A program made the translations under genes and the position numbers. From Carettochelys insculpta (lineage: Eukaryota > Chordata > Testudines > Carettochelyidae), in assembly GCF_033958435.1 (NCBI RefSeq), contig NC_134137.1, positions 123,602,001-123,666,000 on the forward strand: 64,000 bases of DNA, written 5' to 3'. Below, in pieces: positions 1 through 9,384 of this stretch. Under the pieces are notes generated by a model. The model was not told where the DNA came from. It saw only the letters and a list, made by a program, of their open reading frames with translations, and did no database searches. The first letter of the stretch is position 1, and each line of letters starts with the position of its first letter.

Positions 1-246
1 AGAAAGCCCACTTGTTTGCTATGGGATCTGTCCATTGCTTTCATCATGCAGAAGTCTGAGCATAACAGATTGCTTTTCCTATGAGGTTAAGATTGGAAAT
101 GCTTGGAAGACCAAAGAACAGAGTGAATGTAATCTAAAAATTGTTGATCTGTTTTCTGTGATAAACGAAGGTTAATGTGGACACAAATTAATAAGAAGAT
201 GCATTTTACATTTACAGTTCTGACTGTCATATGTAGCTCTTCACAC
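1..246. other. Unannotated flanking DNA
   Basis: No gene or recognisable repeat is seen in this stretch. It is AT-rich unique-looking sequence upstream of the first transposon. Confidence 0.5.
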
Positions 247-249
247 TAT

Positions 250-941
250 GGCTACGTCTACACGTGAAGCCTACATCGAAGTAGCCTATTTCGATGTGGC
301 GACATCGAAATAGGCTATTTCGATGAATAACGTCTACACGTCCTCCAGGGCTGGCAACGTCGATGTTCAACATCGACGTTGCGCAGCACCACATCGAAAT
401 AGGCGCTGCGAGGGAACGTCTACACGCCACAGTAGCACACATCGAAATAAGGGTGCCAGGCACAGCTGCAGACAGGGTCACAGGGCGGACTCAACAGCCA
501 GCCGCTCCCTTAAAGGGCCCCTCCCAGACACACTTGCACTAAACAGCACAAGATACACAGAGCCGACAACGAGTTGCAGACCCTGTGCATGCAGCATGAA
601 TCCCCTGCTGCAGCAGCAGCAGCCAGAAGCCCTGGGCTAAGGGCTGCTGCACACGGTGACCATAGAGCCCTGCACGGGCTGGAGAGACAGCGTCTCTCAA
701 CCCCCCAGCTGATGGCTGCCATGGAGGACCCCACAATTTCGACATTGCGGGACGCGGATCGTCTACACGGTCCCTACTTCGGGCGCTATTCCGATCCCCT
801 CATGAGGTTAGCGACTTCGACGTCTTGCTGCCTAATGTCGAAGTTAACTTCGAAATAGCGCCCGACGCGTGTAGCCGCGACGGGTGCTATTTCGAAGTTA
901 GTGCCGCTACTTCGAAGTAGCGTGCACGTGTAGACACAGCT
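250..941 (-). mobile_element. PIF/Harbinger MITE, ~692 bp, derived from the copy A type
   Basis: The element starts GGCTACGTCTACACGTG and ends with the inverted CACGTGTAGACACAGCT. It is flanked by an exact 3-bp duplication TAT at 247-249 and 942-944. Its left part matches the right end of the full element at 4616-9381 in reverse complement, and its right part matches that element's left end, so it lies in the minus orientation relative to it. It still carries the transposase start region with a short CAG tract (594-625), cut off by a stop soon after. It has no coding capacity for transposition and would depend on proteins supplied in trans. It shows many TTCGAA-type subterminal motifs. Confidence 0.92.
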
Positions 942-944
942 TAT

Positions 945-1760
945 ACCTGTTCCCCCACCCCTGAGGGGAAAAAAGAAAAGTGCAAGAGTAGCGCTTTTCG
1001 CACTTTCAAAGGTGACTGTTTTTCATTTAGAAAGCAATGCTGTTCATTGTGAGGTGAGATGGGAATGCTAGGGAGCAGGGCAAGAGTTGCTGGGAACCAC
1101 CCTGCAAAAGGAAACAGCAAATTATCATCTGCTTTGAAACAAAAATGGAATCGTGCTGATGCTGAAGTGGAAAGGAAATTCGTTGCTGAAGTGGAAAGGA
1201 AATTGGTTTTGTGGGTAAGGCAGCCTCGGACAGCTGAGTTGGGGTCTGAGGACTGCGACAGACTTCCTGGGTGCTGCTGGGTGAGTCACTTCATCTCTAT
1301 TCCTCAGGTTTCCATGCACAAAATGAGACTATAGTATTACACTGCGTCTGCTCTTTGCTTGTCTTGTCTCTTTAGACTGTAAGCCTTTCACAACCAGCTT
1401 TTTTGTGTGTTTATTCAATGCCTAGGCCAACAGGGTCCTGACTTCCTTTGTCGCCTATGGGTGATACTGTACCACCACTAAACAATGGCTGGTGGGCAAA
1501 TTTTAAGTTACGCAACTGATCTGGTGGATTGACTAGGCTTGTAAAAAAGCTGGAATAGGGATCTATGGCTTTATGTGTGACATGTATAATACAGAAATCC
1601 TGCCACAAACAGCTAGAAAAACCTGCACCCTAGGAGAGACACTTGGCCCTCTGTTTTGGTTTATTATCTGCAGGAATCACTGTGTCACAATCAGGTGCCA
1701 TCAGGTTTTCATAACCTCTCTTGTACTCATTCTCCTCTTGATCCTGAGGGCATCTTAGGG
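945..1760. other. Intergenic stretch with a MIR/L2-like remnant
   Basis: No gene is seen. A 20-bp sequence, GCTGAAGTGGAAAGGAAATT, occurs twice in tandem near 1158-1206. From about 1268 to 1400 the sequence resembles the core and 3' end of MIR/L2 elements: a GTGAGTCACTTCATCTCT block, CTCAGGTTTCC, then TTTAGACTGTAAGC. This is an ancient remnant and a resemblance only. Confidence 0.4.
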
Positions 1761-2155
1761 CAGGGGTGAGCTAACCTTTTATGTCACACCACCCCTTCAT
1801 GGCCTTTCAATTAGCTGGTCCCCACTGTGGGAGGGCCACTGGAAAGAATGTGGGGGAGCTCAGGAAGGGGGCACCACTGCACGGGCAACGGCCAGCTCTG
1901 CATATGCTCAGCAGTCACTCCTGCTGCAGTCTCCACCACCTCCCCAGCTATGCTGACACCATGAGACCTCGCCGCTTGACTCAGGGCCTCTGAATATCCC
2001 GATTGGCCCAGCAGCAGGGGCTGTTCCCTTGACAAGGGAAGTGTTAGAAGCTGCTGGGTGAGGCAGCGGATGCTGGGGGCGGGGGGCTCAATCATGCTGT
2101 CCGCCCCCCAAATGTCACACCTCCGGGGGGTGCACCCCCCACATTGCACATCCCT
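1761..2155. mobile_element. hAT-type non-autonomous element (CAGGGGTGAGC ends)
   Basis: The ends are CAGGGGTGAGCTAAC and GTTAGC-like GCACATCCCTG, an imperfect short TIR of the hAT kind. The flanks TCTTAGGG (1753-1760) and TTGTAGGG (2156-2163) agree at 6 of 8 positions, consistent with the 8-bp duplication of hAT transposases. The interior is GC-rich and non-coding. It sits directly on the left edge of the neighbouring MITE at 2162-2531, and its left duplication still holds that MITE's TTA target copy. Confidence 0.75.
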
Positions 2156-2161
2156 GTTGTA

Positions 2162-2531
2162 GGGTATGTCTACAGAGCAGCCTTATTTTGAAATTAGCTG
2201 TTCAGAAGAGCTATTCCGGAATTGTTTATTTCGAAATAATGCTGCTACACACAAAAATGCATTTCGAAATAGCACGTAGCTCTTTTGAAATACAGCCTCT
2301 ACAAACATAGAGCCTATTGAGAAATAGAGCCATTGGACACACTATGGCTTATTTCAAAATAGGCTCTATTTTCTGTCTTAACCTGTTTTGAAATATCAAT
2401 GTCAAAATAGGCACGGTTCCTCAAAGAATGAGGTTTACCAATTTCAAAATAAGACAACCATGATTTCAAAGTATTTCAAAATGAGAATAATAGCTGTTAT
2501 TTCAAAATAACTTTGCTGTGTAGACCTACCC
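2162..2531. mobile_element. MITE with TCTACA termini and TTTCGAAA-rich interior (type 2)
   Basis: The ends are GGGTATGTCTACA and TGTGTAGACCTACCC. The interior is full of TTTCGAAAT, TTTCAAAAT and TTTTGAAAT motifs. The right 3-bp duplication is TTA at 2532-2534. The matching left TTA lies at 1755-1757, separated from the element by the later hAT insertion. The same family recurs at 42302-43051 and 44146-45280. No coding capacity is present. Classification as PIF/Harbinger-like rests on the 3-bp duplication and the termini. Confidence 0.8.
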
Positions 2532-2754
2532 TTAGGGATGGTGGCAAAAGGGCAGTGCTTCTAGACACAGCAAATGGGATACTGTGAGCTGCTTAAAAGG
2601 GGGAAAAAAACCTCTGGTGGGAATACTTTAATGTGTCAAAAATGTGTGTGTATGTTAAAAATTGCATCTGCTCCAAATTCTTGTGCAAGTGAGTCTATTA
2701 AAGGGTAGGCTAGGGCTCATGGTACTACTCCAAGTCTCCCACAGATTTCTTGTG

Positions 2755-2905
2755 TATCCTTGCACAAGTTGCTCAGTATTCACCAGCTGTAAAAGAGGAA
2801 CATCAGTATTTCTTTCCTCCAATCTTTGTTTGCGTTTCCCTGTTTAAATCATAGGCTCTTAGGCAGGGACTGTATAACCAGCATCTAGCAGAACAGGGCT
2901 TTACT
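2755..2905 (+). repeat. MIR/L2-like ancient SINE/LINE remnant
   Basis: The segment reads like the conserved core and tail of MIR3/L2 elements: ACAAGTTGCTCAGTATTC, then a GTAAAAGAGG block, and finally AGGCTCTTAGGCAGGGACTGT. It is diverged. This is a match from memory to the general pattern of these families. Confidence 0.45.
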
Positions 2906-4612
2906 ATCACAGAAATAATAACAATCTCCATTCTTTTTAATTCAACTCCTCATCAGTTTGCAGGGTTAGCTTCAGAATGCTCCCATAACTAAAATTTGCC
3001 ACTTATAATTTAGACTGATTTAGAAAACTGGACTATCAAGTAAAACATGACTGGTGATCAAGGATGGTCACTTTTCAAGTCTGATACAGGTGACAAGTGA
3101 AGGAATTTCGGTCATCCCCATCTAATTCCTCCTGGACATGTTTCCCAGCTCATGAAGTCCGTGGGAGGACATAAGTTTGCCACTACAGTACAGTGTCAGG
3201 TTTACAAGCAGCAGCGCTATGAACTGAGCCATTAACTGAGGAGTCAATCTTACTTCAAACCAGAAGTGTATGATCAGGAAGCAGCAGAGATCAAACCAAC
3301 CAATCAACACCCCACACTCACTGCATTATGGTGTTAAACATAAATTACTTTTTAAAAGAGAGAAGCTGCCTTTTTCCTCAACGTGAAAAGTTTCAAAGTT
3401 GTGTTAAGTCAATGCTCACTTACAAGCTTTTGAAAGGACAACAATATTTTATTCAGCGTTATGAGCATTCAGAGTTATGAATCATCTCCATTCATAAGGT
3501 GTTCATAAATCTGAGATTCTAGTGTAGTTGTATTAATGGTACTTGGTGCTTAGAAAATTCCTAGCACAGTAAAAGATTTTCAGATCAGGTTACACTCGCA
3601 GACCTGTAAAGGGAAATATGCTGTCCTTGGTGGCTGTGCACGGTCTCTTTCTAGTTAGTGCTTTGAGCCCTTCAGAAACACAACTGAGAAATAAGTAGGG
3701 CAGAACAAAAGAAGTGTTTGCATCCCTTAGTTATTCAAACCTATTCTTATTACACCACTTGGTCTTGAATTCCAATTCCTTCTCTGTCAAATTGACATTT
3801 ACCCCATTTTTTCCTGCATCCTTTATTTGAAAAATTAAATTTTACAGGAAATAAAAGAATCACATTGAGAATGGATGCACGTTCCATTTACTCTAATTAT
3901 GCACAGTGAAAAGTTTCCATTTCAACAAGCCTCATTGATATTCTGCTGTGAACTTGACTAGGAGAAAAAAAACAACAACACATGAGGAGATTTTACCAGT
4001 CAATTGACTTTCACTGAAGAAAAAGCTTTTGTGTGTTTAAGAATATTACATTTTAAATTTTCTTTTGTTTTCTCTGAAATAATGACTCCTGTAATGACAA
4101 AACATCTGGAAAGATTGAAATGCCCTAATGTTCTGGTTCTGCTGTTTTATAGATGAATTCCAAACAGCAGGAAATAGTGTGTCAACAAAAACTAGGAGTT
4201 TGAGGTGTATATAAACATGCCAGCTTTTGGGCCTTTGGGAGGCATACTTATTTATCCCACAGGTGTGGTTAAGCCTTTCAGTATTGCATGACCCCTGTCA
4301 CTCAAATGGTTAGATCGAACATGATCTTTACAGTGTTCATAAAACATATAGAGAGGGATTTAATAGATCTAGGAGAAAACTTGAGAAGCACAGTGTGAAA
4401 CAGAATAATTTATTTGAAAAATATAGGAAACTTGAAAGAAGTTAAGTCTTCTTTAGAGATGAACACTGAACATTATCAACTCTTAGGTGAAACACGTTAA
4501 ATTCTGTGTATTCTGCAAGATTCTTGGAATAACAAATAATAATAAATGTATTCAAAATAAAGTAAGACTATTGTTAGGTATCAGTATCCTCTATTCCTTC
4601 TTCTGGAGCAAC
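2906..4612. other. Intergenic DNA, nothing recognised
   Basis: No open reading frame of note and no recognisable repeat is seen. The sequence is AT-rich and looks unique. Confidence 0.5.
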
Positions 4613-4615
4613 TAA

Positions 4616-5050
4616 AGCCGTGTCTACACATGCACACTACTTCGAAGTAGCGGCACTAACTTCGAAATAGCGCCCGTCATGGCTACACGCGTCGGGCGCT
4701 ATTTCGAAGTTAACTTCGACGTTAGGTGGCGAGACATAGAAGTCGCTAACCTCATCAGGAGATGGGGATAGCGCCCTACTTCAACGTTCAACGTCGAAGT
4801 AGGGACCATGTAGTCGTTGCGCGTCCCGCAACTTCGAAATTGTGGGGTCCTCCATGGCGGCCATCAGCTGAGGGGTTGAGAGACGCTATCTCCAGCCCCT
4901 CAGCTCAATGGTGGCCACGTGGAGTGGCCCCTTAAAGGTCCCCTCCCCCTCCCTTCCTGTGCAGGAAGCTGAGGGAACGTGCAGGCAGCAGCTCAGACAC
5001 GCCGCCAGCCTGCACATCCCTCAGCAGCCACAGGAGGCACAGGACCCTCA
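4616..5050 (+). promoter_or_regulatory. Left subterminal region and leader of copy A
   Basis: This region contains the left TIR and paired motifs such as ACTTCGAAGTAG (4639-4650), ACTTCGAAATAGCG, CGCTATTTCGAAGTT and the palindrome-like ACGTTCAACGTCGAAGT near 4782-4799. It is the presumed binding region for the Myb-like protein and transposase, and the presumed promoter of the + gene. The role is inferred from position and from its retention in every MITE derivative; no TATA box was identified. Confidence 0.5.
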
Positions 5051-5585
5051 ATGGCCGCCCGTCAGCCCCCCCAGCGCCCCCAGGGGACCCCCCCCAAGGG
5101 AAGCCAGGGCAGCCAGCCCAGCCAGGCGGGCAGCCGGGCTGGCAAGCGGCAGCGGGGCCCCTCCTGGACGGCGGCTGAGCTGCGGGACCTGCTGGGGCTC
5201 TGGAGTGAGGAGGAGGTGCTCCAGGTAATGGGGAGCAAGAGGCGGAATGCGGATGCGTTCGCTCGGCTGGCCAAGGGCCTGGCCGCCCAGGGTCACCCTG
5301 CCCGCACTCCTGATCACATCAGGAGTAAGGTGAAGAAGCTGCGGCAGGGTTATGCCCGGGCCCGGGATGTGGCCGGACGATCTGGGGCCGCCCCCGTCAC
5401 TTGCCCCTTTTACAGGGAGCTCAGGGATATCCTGAGCCCCCGGCACACCTCCTCCCCTCCGGCCACCCTTGATACTTCGGCCGACGAGCCCCAGCAGGCC
5501 CTTCAGCCGGAGTCCACCCCGGAGGTAAGCCCCGCACCCCGGGGGTCCCCCCGGAGCCCACCCACGGGCCATCGCGGCAGGAAGA

Positions 5586-5609
5586 GGAGGAGGAGGAGGA
5601 GGAGGAGGA
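5586..5609 (+). repeat. (AGG)n / poly-Glu-coding tract
   Basis: A run of GAGGAGGAG repeats encodes an acidic stretch in the frame that leads to the next exon. Read in the upstream frame it would give a poly-Arg run, which is probably a frame artefact. Confidence 0.7.
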
Positions 5610-5722
5610 CGGGGGCTCCTCCTCCGCAGAATCCGGGCTGCAGATCCTCCTCCTGCCATCCCAGAGCAGCAGCCGGGCCTCCACCCCCCGGGGATCTCCG
5701 GACCGTGGGAGCGGACTGACAG

Positions 5723-5960
5723 GTAGGTACCCCACTCTGGTGGACACCCCTGGGCTTGAGGGGCGGGGGTAATAGATATGTGTCCAGGGTCCCCCACATG
5801 CTCACATGGCCATGGCCCCAAGGACAGCAGGGCCATGTCCCTCACAACAGTGCATCAGCCCCTGCCCCCCCCACCCCGCACGACAGTGCCATGCCCCATC
5901 CCCGGGGCAGGGGGGAGAGGAACCTCGAGGGGCCCCCGGGAGGAGGGGTGGGACACCCCA

Positions 5961-5995
<35 letters not shown>

Positions 5996-6576
5996 TGTGA
6001 TGGAGTGGGGGGAGTGCAAAAGGGAGACTCAGGCTACATATGAGCAACAAGAGCCAAATAGCTCCCAGGGGCAAAGGATGATCGTGGGGCTACTGCTGGC
6101 AGGTGACACCTCTGCCTTGAACAAGGAGGAGGGAGGAGCCAAGCTGGCTTTGAATTTGGGGGGGGGGCAGGGGCCGCAGGTAGAGGCTAGGGGAAGGGAG
6201 AGCTGGAAGGCAGGGACCCTGAGGAGGGGGAAAGCAACACCCCAGAGGGGCACCCCTTGGGGTCTTCTCCCCAGGACGGGCTGGAAGGACTGTCTCTTCT
6301 GACAGCTGGTGCTGTCACTCCTGGGAGAAACTGGGCATCTGTGGCCTAAGAAACCTCTCCTGTCAGACCCTGTGGAGTGAAGTGAGAGTCGCTCCCACCA
6401 GGGGACGGGGTGCAGTGCAGGGGGACCCCTGAACCCCATCCATCACAGCAGCATCTCCCGGGGACGGGGATGGGGAACCTGCAGCACAGGGCTGGGGGGA
6501 CAAAGGCCACGGCTTGAGGCCCACACTAACGCCTGTCTCCATTCTTCTTCCCCCCCTCCTCTCCTGTGTCCCACAG
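5723..6576 (+). other. Putative intron of the Myb-like gene (copy A)
   Basis: The interval is bounded by CAG|GTAGGT and a pyrimidine-rich run ending CCCACAG|CT. Removing it joins two reading frames in phase. It holds a CAG/CAACAG tract at about 5959-5996 and GC-rich low-complexity sequence. Splicing is inferred from the sites and the frame. Confidence 0.65.
5959..5996 (+). repeat. (CAG)n microsatellite in copy A
   Basis: A CAG tract with a CAACAG interruption. The homologous CAG tract in copy B marks the edge of that copy's large internal deletion. Confidence 0.8.
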
Positions 6577-7159
6577 CTGCACCATCGGAAGGACTGGAAG
6601 AGAGTGCCGGCGAGGCATCAGTGGTCCCGGAGACCCCTCCGGGGCCATCGCTCCAGGCAAGCCCCTTGGCCGAGGACTGACCAGCCCCATGGCGGGTTAG
6701 ACGGCGGACCCCGCACCACCACCAGCCGATGGCAACGGACCCCCAGCTGCTGGCCATCCACCGTCGGCAGCTGGAGGTGGCGGAGCAGCGCCTGCGGGTG
6801 GAGCAACGCTGCGTCGAACTGCAGGAGCGGGCGCTGGCCTGGCGCCAAGAGGCATGGGGGGCCTACATGGACACTTTCAACCGCCTTGTGGACTACCTGG
6901 CCCCCCATGCCACGCCGGCCGCCGCAGCGCCTGCCCTGACTGCTCCACCCGCCGCACCACCTGCTGCTCTGCTCGTCGCCGTCCCGTCCACCGTCGCCCC
7001 GCCATCCACCAGCGAGGGCCAGACTGCCGAGGGACCCCTGGAGCCAGCTGAGACTAGCCGGGCATATCTTCCGGTCCGCCCTGCCCCCAGCCAGCCCCGG
7101 ACAGGGCTGCAGCCACGGCGGGGCTCCCGGCCGCCCACCCCCAGTGCCGGACTTTAGGG

Positions 7160-7450
7160 GCGTGGGGCCCGGGATGTGCCCCCCCTTTGTATATAGTTGA
7201 TTTTTAAAAAAGGACAATGACGGACAATTTTAGTTCTCTTGTTTTGTGCCCCCTTTTGCCCCGTCCCCCCCATGTAAATAGTTCTCCCCTTTATCATCCC
7301 TGGTTTTCTTTTTAGTGAACAAACTTATTTATTACTATTGTTTTATTTGTACACATTACTTTTGTTACACACATCTTGTATATAGTTTGTTCTTGTTTTA
7401 ATTATATTTCCAAAAAAACAAAGTTCTCAAAGAAAAACCAGTTAAATTTT
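7160..7450. terminator. AT-rich strip between the two convergent Harbinger genes
   Basis: The two genes point toward this AT-rich island inside an otherwise GC-rich element. On the minus strand AATAAA polyadenylation hexamers lie at 7328-7333 and 7342-7347, suitable for the transposase gene. No canonical AATAAA was found on + just after 7157. The function as a bidirectional 3'-end region is inferred. Confidence 0.45.
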
Positions 7451-7584
7451 AGCCACAAGTGCGTGCTGTCTTTTGTCCAGGAAAAGTGTGTGTGGGGGGG
7501 TGCGGTTGGATGCTCCGTGGTGTGGGCGTAGGAGCAGGGAGTGTGGTGGAGGAAGGGTGGGGGCGGTGGGGGGCCTTGCAGAGT

Positions 7585-8973
7585 TCACGCTGCGGCCTCA
7601 TGATCAAAGTGGGCCCGCAGGGCCTCCTGGACCCGGGTCCCTTCGGGGTCCACCTGCCGACTGGGGGCAGCGGGTGGCTGGACGTCAGCCCTGCCGGCCT
7701 CCACAGCCCAGCCCTGAAAAAAGGCCTCCCCCTTGCTTTCCACCAGATTGTGTAGGGCGCAGCAGGCACCCACAATCTGGGGGATGTTGGTGGGCCCCGC
7801 ATCCAGGCGGGTAAGGAGACATCTCCAGCGCCCTTTGAGGCAGCCAAAGGAGCGCTCCACCACCTGGCGCGCATGGTTCAGGTGCTGGTTGAAGCGCTCC
7901 TGGCTGGCGGAGAGATGGCCCGTGTACGGGTGCATGAGCCAGGGCCGGAGGGGGTATGCCGCATCTGCGATGACGCAGAGGGGCATGGTGGTGTCCCCCA
8001 CAGGGATCTCCCACTGGGGGATGTAGGTCCCCGCCTCCAGCCGGCGGCACACGCCCGAGTTCCGGAAAACCCGGGCGTCGTGGGTGCTGCCAGGCCAGCC
8101 CACATAAATGTCCTGGAACCGGCCCTGGCTGTCCACCAAGGCCTGCAGGACCACTGAGTGGTAGCCCTTGCGGTTGATGTAGCGTCCTCCACTGTGTTGC
8201 AGGGCGTGGATGGGGATGTGAGTCCCATCCAGAGCCCCGAAGCAATTGGGGAAGCCCAGCGTGGCAAAGCCGGCGATGGTGGCATCTGGGTCCCCCAGCC
8301 TCACGAGCCTGTGCAGGAGCATGGCGTTGATGGCATGCACAACCTGCAGGGGAAGCACATGGGAGAGCACCAATGAGAGGTGAGCTGGGTATGTGGGGCC
8401 CCACCCTGCCCTGCCCTCCTCTGCCCTGCTCTGCCCAGGCCCCCCTGCCCTGCCCTTCCCTCTCCTGCCCTCCTCTGCCCTCCTCCCTCCCCCCGTGGGT
8501 TCTCTTACCTCCATGAGGACAGCCCCGACGGTGGCCTTGCCAACACCAAACTGCTGGCCCACGGATCGGTAGCTGTCGGGAGTGGCCAGCTTCCAGACAG
8601 CGATGCCAACCCGTTTCTCCACTGGGAGGGCACGCCGCATGGCGGTGTCCTGGTGCCTCAGTGCGGGAGTGAGCCACTGGCACAGCTCCATAAATGTCTG
8701 CTGGCTCATCCTGAAGTTCCTGAGCCAGCAGTCGTCATCCCACTCCTCAAGCACCAGCCGCTCCCACCAGTCGGTGCTGGTGGGGTAGCTCCAGAGGTGG
8801 CGATGTGTGAGGCGGGGGGCGCGGTTCGGGGTGCTGAACGGTTGGGGCTTGAGTCCTGCTCCCCTGCAGGCTGCTCCTCCTCCTCTGGTGTGGCAAGGAT
8901 GTGCTCAGCTGCCTCCCACATGGCATGGAGCAGGGCGAGCCCTGCTCGTGCCAGGAGGGCTGGATGGACCTCT

Positions 8974-9015
<42 letters not shown>

Positions 9016-9023
9016 GGGTCCAT
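7585..9023 (-). CDS. HARBI1-like DDE transposase (PIF/Harbinger, copy A), one N-terminal frame break
   Basis: The DDE_Tnp_4-type nuclease cuts and joins the element ends. The ATG at 9021-9023 opens MDPQ followed by 13 glutamines; the same start is kept in copy B and in the MITEs. Exon 1 runs 9023-8509. A GAG|GTAAGA donor and a CCCCTGCAG|GTT acceptor bound a 165-nt intron (8344-8508), and exon 2 runs 8343-7585. The intron length is a multiple of three and contains no stop, so the reading frame also stays open unspliced. Exon 1 has a helix-turn-helix-like N-terminal region (FMELCQWLTPAL, SVGQQFGVGKATVGAVL). The catalytic triad is complete: Asp in GALDGTHIPI (codon 8227-8229), Asp in CVIADAAYPL (7963-7965) and Glu in RQVVERSFGCLKG (7855-7857). 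GSTHDARVF is also intact. The polyQ N-terminus and the nuclease frame differ by one base at a C6 run near 8810-8820, so the gene is broken there unless translation starts downstream. Confidence 0.9.
8344..8508 (-). other. Intron of the copy A transposase gene
   Basis: GT-AG intron of 165 nt with a pyrimidine-rich acceptor (GCTTCCCCCTGCAG). The same intron position is kept in copy B at 36572-36747. Removing it joins VGAVLMEV to VHAINAMLL in frame. Confidence 0.85.
8976..9014. repeat. (CTG)13 microsatellite, polyQ-coding on the minus strand
   Basis: Thirteen perfect CTG units encode Gln13 right after the transposase start Met-Asp-Pro. Copy B has ten units, and the MITEs retain only four or five CAG/CTG units. 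Confidence 0.95.
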
Positions 9024-9384
9024 GACTGCGTTGCTCGAGGTCTGTGTGCCTATGGCTCTGCAGACCGCGTGCTGTGCAGGCTGCGTGTGTCTGGGAGGGG
9101 TCCTTTAAGGGAGCGGCTAGCTGTTGCCCTGGAAGCGCTAGTCCACCCTGTGACCCTGTCTGCAGCTGTGCCTGGCATCCCTATTTCGATGTGTGCTACT
9201 TTGGTATGTAGACGTTCCCTCGCAGCGCCTATTTCGATGTGGTGCTGCGCAACGTCGACGTTGAACGTCGACGTTTCCAGCCCTGGAGGACGTGTAGACG
9301 TTATTCATCGAAATAGCCTATTTCGATGTTGCTACATCGAAATAAGCTACTTCGATGTAGCGTTCACGTGTAGACGTAGCTTAA

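Larger units (their letters stand above)
5051..7157 (+). pseudogene. Harbinger trihelix/Myb-like DNA-binding protein gene (copy A, near-intact)
   Basis: In PIF/Harbinger elements this second protein binds the element ends and helps the transposase enter the nucleus and act. I chose the ATG at 5051 because the copy B gene starts at the homologous MA[AS]xQPP; an upstream in-frame ATG at 4979 is not supported by that comparison. Residues ~38-128 form a Myb_DNA-bind_4/trihelix-like domain: PSWTAAELRDLLGLWSEE, then FARLAKGLAAQGH and RTPDHIRSKVKKLRQGYA, ending in an FYRELRDIL helix. Coding continues to 5524. An acidic Glu/Ser stretch follows from 5581, in another frame. A donor at CAG|GTAGGT (after 5722) and an acceptor at CCCACAG (6574-6576) keep the frame into the last exon (6577-7157). 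That exon encodes a likely coiled coil (6729-6900, MATDPQLLAIHRRQLEVAEQ onward) and a Pro/Ala-rich tail. An in-frame TGA at 6678-6680 interrupts the last exon, probably a decayed CGA. The segment 5525-5580 is either a 56-nt GT-AG micro-intron or a frameshift. Confidence 0.8.
4616..9381 (+). mobile_element. Complete two-gene PIF/Harbinger DNA transposon (copy A)
   Basis: The element is 4766 bp, with inverted termini AGCCGTGTCTACACATGC at the left and GTGTAGACGTAGCT at the right, and an exact 3-bp duplication TAA at 4613-4615 and 9382-9384. It holds two convergent genes, as expected for PIF/Harbinger. A trihelix/Myb-like DNA-binding protein gene lies on + (5051-7157) and an HARBI1-like DDE transposase gene on - (9023-7585). 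An AT-rich strip (7160-7450) separates their 3' ends. Each end carries about 300 bp of subterminal DNA rich in TTCGAA, ATCGAAAT and ACGTCGA palindromes. The element is GC-rich compared with its AT-rich surroundings. It is the best-preserved transposon in the window and the parent type of the ~700-bp MITEs at 250, 11846 and 22319. Two coding lesions suggest it is not active as it stands. Confidence 0.95.

Noticed and set aside
323..858. Short open frames in the MITEs at 250-941, 11846-12555 and 22319-23029
   Set aside because: They are relics of the transposase start and palindromic subterminal DNA, stopping soon after the CAG tract.
4979..5050. Upstream ATG at 4979 as the start of the Myb-like protein
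   Set aside because: The segment before 5051 is not conserved as protein in copy B, whereas MA[AS]xQPP at 5051 and 34360 is.
5580..5620. Poly-arginine nuclear-localisation-like run in the Myb-like protein
   Set aside because: It appears only in the frame upstream of the 56-nt segment. The homologous frame in copy B is poly-glutamate.
5756..6302. Open frames with glutamine or leucine runs around the CAG tract
   Set aside because: They are readings of the intron and of the CAG microsatellite in several frames, with no conserved counterpart in copy B.
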